From the NCBI GenBank assembly GCA_028710915.1, contig JAQTTF010000032.1, positions 1 to 8,468 of the forward strand: a stretch of 8,468 bases of DNA, given 5' to 3'. Each line of letters begins with the position of its first letter. Position 1 is the first letter of the stretch. The notes beneath the pieces are model-generated. The model did no database searches. It worked only from the letters and a program-made list of their open reading frames with translations, and was not told where the DNA came from. Below are positions 4,668-8,468 of this stretch, in pieces. The stretch comes from Minisyncoccota bacterium. Lineage in GTDB: Bacteria > Patescibacteriota > Minisyncoccia > Phycocordibacterales > JAQTLZ01. The position numbers and the translations under genes were made by a program.

Positions 4668-4675
4668 CTTTCCAC

Positions 4676-6028
4676 ATGGTTACTTCGCATAAAAAAGAAC
4701 CTTTTCTCCTTTTTATGGGTGATGTTGTTTCCTTGCTCTTCGCCCTCTGGGTGACTTTGCTTTTCAGATATGGAGAGCTTCCAAGCCAAGCGCTCTTCGT
4801 CTCACATCTTTTAGCCTTTCTTTTTCTCTTTGTTATCTCGATTGGAGTATTTTTTATTGCTGGACTCTACGATAATCAGACCCTTCTTACAAAAAGAAAT
4901 TTGCCTGCACTTATCGTAAATGCGCAATTGATCAATAGCATTATCGCTGTTCTCCTCTTCTATTTTTTCCCATTTCTTGGGCTTACTCCAAAAACAAATC
5001 TATTCCTTTTCCTTCTTGTCTCGTCGATTATTATCATTGTCTGGAGACGGTGGGGTATACAGCATGTCGCTCTTAGAAAATCACAAAACGCCCTCCTTAT
5101 TGGAAGCGGAGAGGAGATGAAGGAACTTGAGCAAGAGATTAATTCGAGTTCTCGATATGGTATTCACCTCATTTCTTTCCTTGATCTTACAAGTACCGAT
5201 CTTGATGTTCAAAGTCTTTTGGATACGATTCACGGGAAAGGTATTTCTCTTATTATTATCGATCTTGAACATAAGAAAGTCGCGCCGATTCTCCCTGATC
5301 TCTACTCGCTCATATTTTCAAATATTAAGTTTGTACATTTTAACAATCTTTACGAAGATATTTTTGGAAGGGTACCGGTTTCTCTTATAGAACCTATGTG
5401 GTTTCTTGAAAATGTATCCGCCTCTACTCATGCTGTATATGATTTTCTCAAACGATGTATGGACATTTCTCTTTCTCTCGTTCTCGGGGTACTTTCTTTG
5501 CTGTTATATCCATTTGTGTTTCTGGCAATTAAACTTGATGATGGGGGAAGATTCTGGAGTATGCAAGAGAGAATCGGCAGGCATAATGCTTTGATTAAGG
5601 TTGTGAAGTTCCGCACAATGGACATCGCAAATGATGGGGCGGAGTGGGGAAAAGGAAATACTAATAAAATCACTCGTGCAGGCAAATTTCTTCGGCGAAC
5701 GCGCATTGATGAATTGCCTCAGTTGTGGAATGTGCTCCGAGGGGATCTTTCTCTTGTGGGTCCTCGTCCAGAATTTCCTTCACCCGTCCGAAGATACGCA
5801 AAAGAGATCCCATACTATAATGTCCGGCATATTATAAAACCGGGGCTTTCCGGCTGGGCGCAGATCTATCATGATGGGCATCCTCACCACGGAGATCCAG
5901 ACAATATAAGAAAAACAAAAGAGAAACTTTCTTACGATCTTTATTACATCAAGTATCGCTCGTTCGGGCTCGATATCAAAATTGCTCTTCGCACCCTTCA
6001 AATTCTTATTTCTCGAAAAGGGGTATAA
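4676..6028 (+). CDS. Polyprenyl-phosphate sugar phosphotransferase (WbaP/PssA-like initiating enzyme)
   Basis: A 450-aa integral membrane enzyme that moves a sugar 1-phosphate from a nucleotide sugar to undecaprenyl phosphate, the first step of many surface polysaccharides. It has the long polyisoprenyl-phosphate hexose-1-phosphotransferase layout: four N-terminal membrane helices (about 9-30, 41-63, 79-99, 107-123), a Rossmann-like domain starting NALLIGSGEE (138-147), a re-entrant helix (263-287), and the bacterial sugar transferase domain. The latter has MQERIG (296-301), KFRTM (311-315), RIDELPQLWNVLRGDLSLVG (343-362) with the catalytic Asp345-Glu346 dyad, PRPE (363-366) and PGLSGWAQI (389-397). 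Length and all key residues are intact. Sugar specificity cannot be told. Its stop codon overlaps the -10 of the epimerase gene. It is divergent from the GT4 gene. Confidence 0.94.
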   Translation: MVTSHKKEPFLLFMGDVVSLLFALWVTLLFRYGELPSQALFVSHLLAFLFLFVISIGVFFIAGLYDNQTLLTKRNLPALIVNAQLINSIIAVLLFYFFPFLGLTPKTNLFLFLLVSSIIIIVWRRWGIQHVALRKSQNALLIGSGEEMKELEQEINSSSRYGIHLISFLDLTSTDLDVQSLLDTIHGKGISLIIIDLEHKKVAPILPDLYSLIFSNIKFVHFNNLYEDIFGRVPVSLIEPMWFLENVSASTHAVYDFLKRCMDISLSLVLGVLSLLLYPFVFLAIKLDDGGRFWSMQERIGRHNALIKVVKFRTMDIANDGAEWGKGNTNKITRAGKFLRRTRIDELPQLWNVLRGDLSLVGPRPEFPSPVRRYAKEIPYYNVRHIIKPGLSGWAQIYHDGHPHHGDPDNIRKTKEKLSYDLYYIKYRSFGLDIKIALRTLQILISRKGV

Positions 6029-6029
6029 T
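6024..6029 (+). promoter_or_regulatory. Consensus -10 box of the epimerase gene
   Basis: TATAAT (6024-6029) is a perfect -10, overlaps the TAA stop of the preceding gene and ends 7 nt before the ATG at 6037. No -35 is recognisable. It predicts a separately started, leaderless epimerase transcript embedded in the operon. Confidence 0.5.
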
Positions 6030-6036
6030 TTTCTTT

Positions 6037-6957
6037 ATGGGAAAAAGTAAAAAAATGAAAGTGATCGTCACTGGAGGGGCTGGTTTTATCGGATCACATC
6101 TTACTGATGCGTTGGTAAAAGAAGGATATGATGTCCACGTAATCGACGATCTCTCAAAGGGTTTGCAAAAACAGGTCAACTCTCAGGCAGTTTTTCATAA
6201 GGCTGATGTAAGAGATTTGGAAAAGATAAAATCTATTTTTACAGGAGGATATGCAGTATTTCACCTTGCCGCCCTTCCACAAGTTCAATATTCGATTGAA
6301 CATCCTGTCGAGACAAATGACATAAATATCAACGGCACTCTCAATGTTCTTTTAGCCTCCAAAGAAGCTGGGGTGAAGAGAATAATATATTCAGCTTCTG
6401 GGGGTTCGGTATACGGCGATCAAAAATTTTTTCCAGTCAATGAAAAAATGCTTCCTCAGCCAAAAAGTCCTTACGCTATTCAAAAATATATCGGAGAACA
6501 TTTCTGCCGCATCTGGAGTGAAATTCACGGTTTAGAAACAGTATCGCTTCGCTATTTTAATGTATACGGTCCTCGCGCGCATGAGAGTGGGGCATATGCT
6601 TTGGTTACTGCACTTTTTCTTAAACAACGAAGAGGGGGAAAGCCTTTGTCCATTACTGGTGATGGTATGCAGACGAGAGATTTTGTTCATGTCGCTGATG
6701 TTGTGCGCGCGAATATCCTGGCTTTGAAGAGTAAAAAAGTCGGTAAAGGGGAAGTCATTAATATCGGGAGCGGAATAGAATCTTCTGTTCTCGCAATAGC
6801 AAAAATGATTGGTGGGCCCGTTATTCACATGGAACCTCGTATTGAACCGCGTCGTTCATTTGCAGATATCGCTCTTGCAAAAGAGCTTTTGGGATGGGAG
6901 CCGCAAATTTCTCTTGAAGAGGGCATCAAGGAACTCAAAAAACTCGCAAATATCTAG
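6037..6957 (+). CDS. NAD-dependent nucleotide-sugar epimerase/dehydratase (GalE-like extended SDR)
   Basis: A 306-aa cytosolic extended short-chain dehydrogenase acting on a nucleotide sugar. Visible in order: the NAD-binding Rossmann motif VTGGAGFIGSH (11-21), the acidic end of strand 2 (VIDDLSKG, 35-42), FHLAA (75-79), YSASGGSVYGD (118-128) with the active-site Ser region, the catalytic pair Tyr146 and Lys150 in SPYAIQK, RYFNVYGPR (172-180), and the substrate-binding ITGDGMQTRDFVHVADVV (206-223). This resembles UDP-glucose/UDP-GlcNAc 4-epimerases, but the reaction (4-epimerase, dehydratase or other) is not settled by these motifs. The start at 6037 is chosen for the TATAAT placement; Met7 (MKVIVTGG) at 6055 is an alternative that matches the usual family start. 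It follows the phosphotransferase by 8 nt, consistent with feeding it a sugar donor. Confidence 0.92.
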   Translation: MGKSKKMKVIVTGGAGFIGSHLTDALVKEGYDVHVIDDLSKGLQKQVNSQAVFHKADVRDLEKIKSIFTGGYAVFHLAALPQVQYSIEHPVETNDININGTLNVLLASKEAGVKRIIYSASGGSVYGDQKFFPVNEKMLPQPKSPYAIQKYIGEHFCRIWSEIHGLETVSLRYFNVYGPRAHESGAYALVTALFLKQRRGGKPLSITGDGMQTRDFVHVADVVRANILALKSKKVGKGEVINIGSGIESSVLAIAKMIGGPVIHMEPRIEPRRSFADIALAKELLGWEPQISLEEGIKELKKLANI

Positions 6958-6981
6958 TTTACAAGTCTTTTATAGAGAACA

Positions 6982-6991
6982 AGGATATCCT
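6982..6991. repeat. 10-bp palindrome upstream of secD
   Basis: AGGATATCCT is a perfect palindrome in the 84-bp gap between the epimerase and secD genes, about 35 bp before the -10 of secD. It has no T-tract, so it is not a terminator; an operator is conceivable but weakly supported. Confidence 0.2.
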
Positions 6992-7025
6992 GTCGTGTCA
7001 ATATATGCACTCTTCAAAAAACCTA

Positions 7026-7031
7026 TATAAT
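7026..7031 (+). promoter_or_regulatory. Consensus -10 box of secD
   Basis: TATAAT (7026-7031) ends 10 nt before the ATG at 7042, which predicts a 5' leader of only a few bases. There is no Shine-Dalgarno site. The -35 is not clear. It marks the secDF pair as its own transcription unit. Confidence 0.5.
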
Positions 7032-7041
7032 ACTTGCCATT

Positions 7042-8391
7042 ATGATCAAAACTCGAGTTACAGCAATACTGCTTCTTGCGGTTACGGTACTTCTCGGACT
7101 TTTTATTTGGAAGAGTCAGACAAATCCTACTTCTCATTTTCCCTTTCGACTCGGCCTTGACCTCAAAGGAGGAACAGCGCTTACCTATAAAGCTGACGTT
7201 TCAAAAATCGACAAAAGCCAAGTCAGTGCTTCCATGTCGACACTTCGCGACGTTATTGAGCGCCGAATAAATATTTTTGGTGTTTCAGAACCTGTGATAC
7301 AAGTTGAAGAAGGGGGAATTGTCGGAGGCACAGCTGCACCGGAGCGGCTTATTGTTGAATTGCCCGGAGTGACTGATATCAATCAAGCTGTCGCTCTTAT
7401 CGGCAAGACTCCACTTCTTGAATTTAAACTCGTAGAGCCGGCTGTTAAAACCGCAACCACTAAAATGGTAAATGGAAAACTTGAGGCGGTTATTGATGAG
7501 AATGCTACCTCGACAGCGCAATTTGTCGATACCGGTCTCACTGGGAGTCTTCTTCAGAGCGCACAGTTGGAATTTGATAGTACATCCAATCCAATCGTTT
7601 CTCTTACTTTCAATGGCAAGGGCGGAGATCTTTTTGCAAAAATCACTCGAGAAAATATCGGGAAGCCTCTTGCAATTTTCCTCGATGGAAATCTCATTTC
7701 ATCTCCAACTATTCGTGAGGAAATCAAAGATGGAAAAGCTCAAATTACTGGCCAGTTTACAGTACCCGAAGCTCAATCACTTGTCCGGGATTTGAATTAT
7801 GGTTCGCTTCCTGTACCTGTTGAACTTATTTCAACGCAGACGATCGGTGCTACGCTTGGTGCGCAAGTGCTTCATTCCGGCATTCAAGCTGGACTTTGGG
7901 GCTTTCTTATTGTCGCCCTTTTCCTTATTCTCTGGTATCGATTGCCCGGGCTTCTTTCTGTCATTGCGCTTGTGACCTACGTGATACTTATGCTTACGCT
8001 TTTCAAGATCATTCCAGTAACGATAACTTCAGCGGGTATTGCCGGGTTTATCCTCTCAATGGGAATGGCAGTGGATGCGAACGTGCTTATCTTTGAAAGA
8101 ATGAAAGAAGAACTTCGTCATGGCAGATCCCTTGAAGACGGCATTCGAGAAGGATTTTCTCGAGCCTGGCTTTCAATTCGCGACGGAAATCTTTCTGGTA
8201 TTATCGCATCCATCATTCTTTTCTGGCTCGGAACATCTTTGGTAAAAGGATTCGCACTCACTCTCGGTATCGGTATTTTGGTTTCAATGTTTACTGCGAT
8301 TGTGATTACGCGAACGTACCTTTTTGCTCTGGGTGTGAAAAGCCAATCGCCGGTGGTTAAATTTTTATTCGGTAGCGGAGTAACAAAATAA
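7042..8391 (+). CDS. secD: Protein translocase subunit SecD
   Basis: A 449-aa accessory subunit of the Sec channel that, with SecF, uses the proton gradient to pull proteins across the membrane. TM1 is residues 5-23, followed by the large extracytoplasmic part with the family motif LGLDLKGGTALTY (37-49), ERRINIFGVSEPVIQ (73-87), the P1 head domain between about 125 and 215, and LPVPVELISTQTIGATLG (256-273). Five more helices follow (about 279-298, 303-322, 327-352, 385-402, 405-428), with GMAVDANVLIFERMKEE (341-357); Asp345 in VDAN corresponds to the Asp used in proton-coupled translocation. Length is in the range of short separate SecD proteins. SecF starts one base after its stop. It shares no function with the upstream glycan genes beyond envelope biogenesis. 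Confidence 0.96.
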   Translation: MIKTRVTAILLLAVTVLLGLFIWKSQTNPTSHFPFRLGLDLKGGTALTYKADVSKIDKSQVSASMSTLRDVIERRINIFGVSEPVIQVEEGGIVGGTAAPERLIVELPGVTDINQAVALIGKTPLLEFKLVEPAVKTATTKMVNGKLEAVIDENATSTAQFVDTGLTGSLLQSAQLEFDSTSNPIVSLTFNGKGGDLFAKITRENIGKPLAIFLDGNLISSPTIREEIKDGKAQITGQFTVPEAQSLVRDLNYGSLPVPVELISTQTIGATLGAQVLHSGIQAGLWGFLIVALFLILWYRLPGLLSVIALVTYVILMLTLFKIIPVTITSAGIAGFILSMGMAVDANVLIFERMKEELRHGRSLEDGIREGFSRAWLSIRDGNLSGIIASIILFWLGTSLVKGFALTLGIGILVSMFTAIVITRTYLFALGVKSQSPVVKFLFGSGVTK

Positions 8392-8392
8392 T

Positions 8393-8468
8393 ATGTGGGT
8401 AGTAAACAATAGAAAAATACTTTTCAGCATTATCGGCATTCTTGTCGTCCTTTCTGTAGTATCCTTTT
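8393..8468 (+). CDS. secF: Protein translocase subunit SecF, N-terminus (partial)
   Basis: The reading frame opens with MWVVNNRKILFSIIGILVVL and continues to the window edge: a short basic tail then the first membrane helix, as at the start of SecF. The ATG begins one base after the secD TAA (TAA-T-ATG), an arrangement typical of translationally coupled secDF. A weak GGAG lies 12 nt upstream. Only the first 25 codons are present, so the family motifs cannot be checked; identity rests on the start sequence and position. Confidence 0.88.
   Translation, partial: MWVVNNRKILFSIIGILVVLSVVSF

Noticed and set aside
1..8468. CRISPR arrays, insertion sequences, prophage or a defence system
   Set aside because: No regularly spaced repeats, transposase, integrase or defence-like genes were seen; the protein genes are envelope and secretion housekeeping genes.

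Overview
The window looks like part of a chromosome from a small-genome bacterium, most likely a member of the Patescibacteria/CPR (Parcubacteria-like). This is an inference. It rests on near-absence of Shine-Dalgarno sites with -10 boxes placed right at the start codons, AT-rich coding DNA with many Phe/Leu/Ile codons, a lineage-divergent 5S rRNA, and a gene set of cell-wall, glycan and Sec genes on short intergenic spacers. TAA, TAG and TGA all appear as stops, so the standard bacterial code fits. The 16S is not in the window, so taxonomy cannot be fixed here.

Region 1 (1-940) is the end of an rRNA operon: the 3' end of 23S rRNA, three consecutive hairpins, a CCA-encoding tRNA, about 410 bp of densely paired but unrecognised spacer, then 5S rRNA and a strong terminator. 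A 23S-5S spacer of about 650 bp holding a tRNA is unusual. The tRNA has only six nucleotides in its anticodon loop. Region 2 (941-1100) is a GC-rich structured stretch whose left edge is a 21-nt inverted copy of the 3' end of the 5S gene.

Region 3 (1138-3135) is a two-gene plus-strand unit: a membrane-anchored extracytoplasmic protein with a Cys-rich DCGG motif and two FxLYD-like halves, then a RodA/FtsW-type SEDS glycosyltransferase, ending in a terminator shared with the convergent minus-strand genes. Region 4 (3158-4610, minus) holds a GT4 glycosyltransferase and a 69-aa four-cysteine protein. Region 5 (4676-8468, plus) holds a polyprenyl-phosphate sugar phosphotransferase, an NAD-dependent nucleotide-sugar epimerase, SecD and the start of SecF.

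Functionally, the epimerase would supply a nucleotide sugar, the phosphotransferase would load the first sugar phosphate on a lipid carrier, and the GT4 enzyme would extend it, giving a plausible core for a surface glycan. RodA polymerises peptidoglycan and SecDF drives late steps of Sec export. Most plus-strand genes have a -10-like hexamer 6 to 10 nt before the ATG and no Shine-Dalgarno site, predicting leaderless or near-leaderless mRNAs. The 69-aa gene is the exception, with a strong GGAGGG site.
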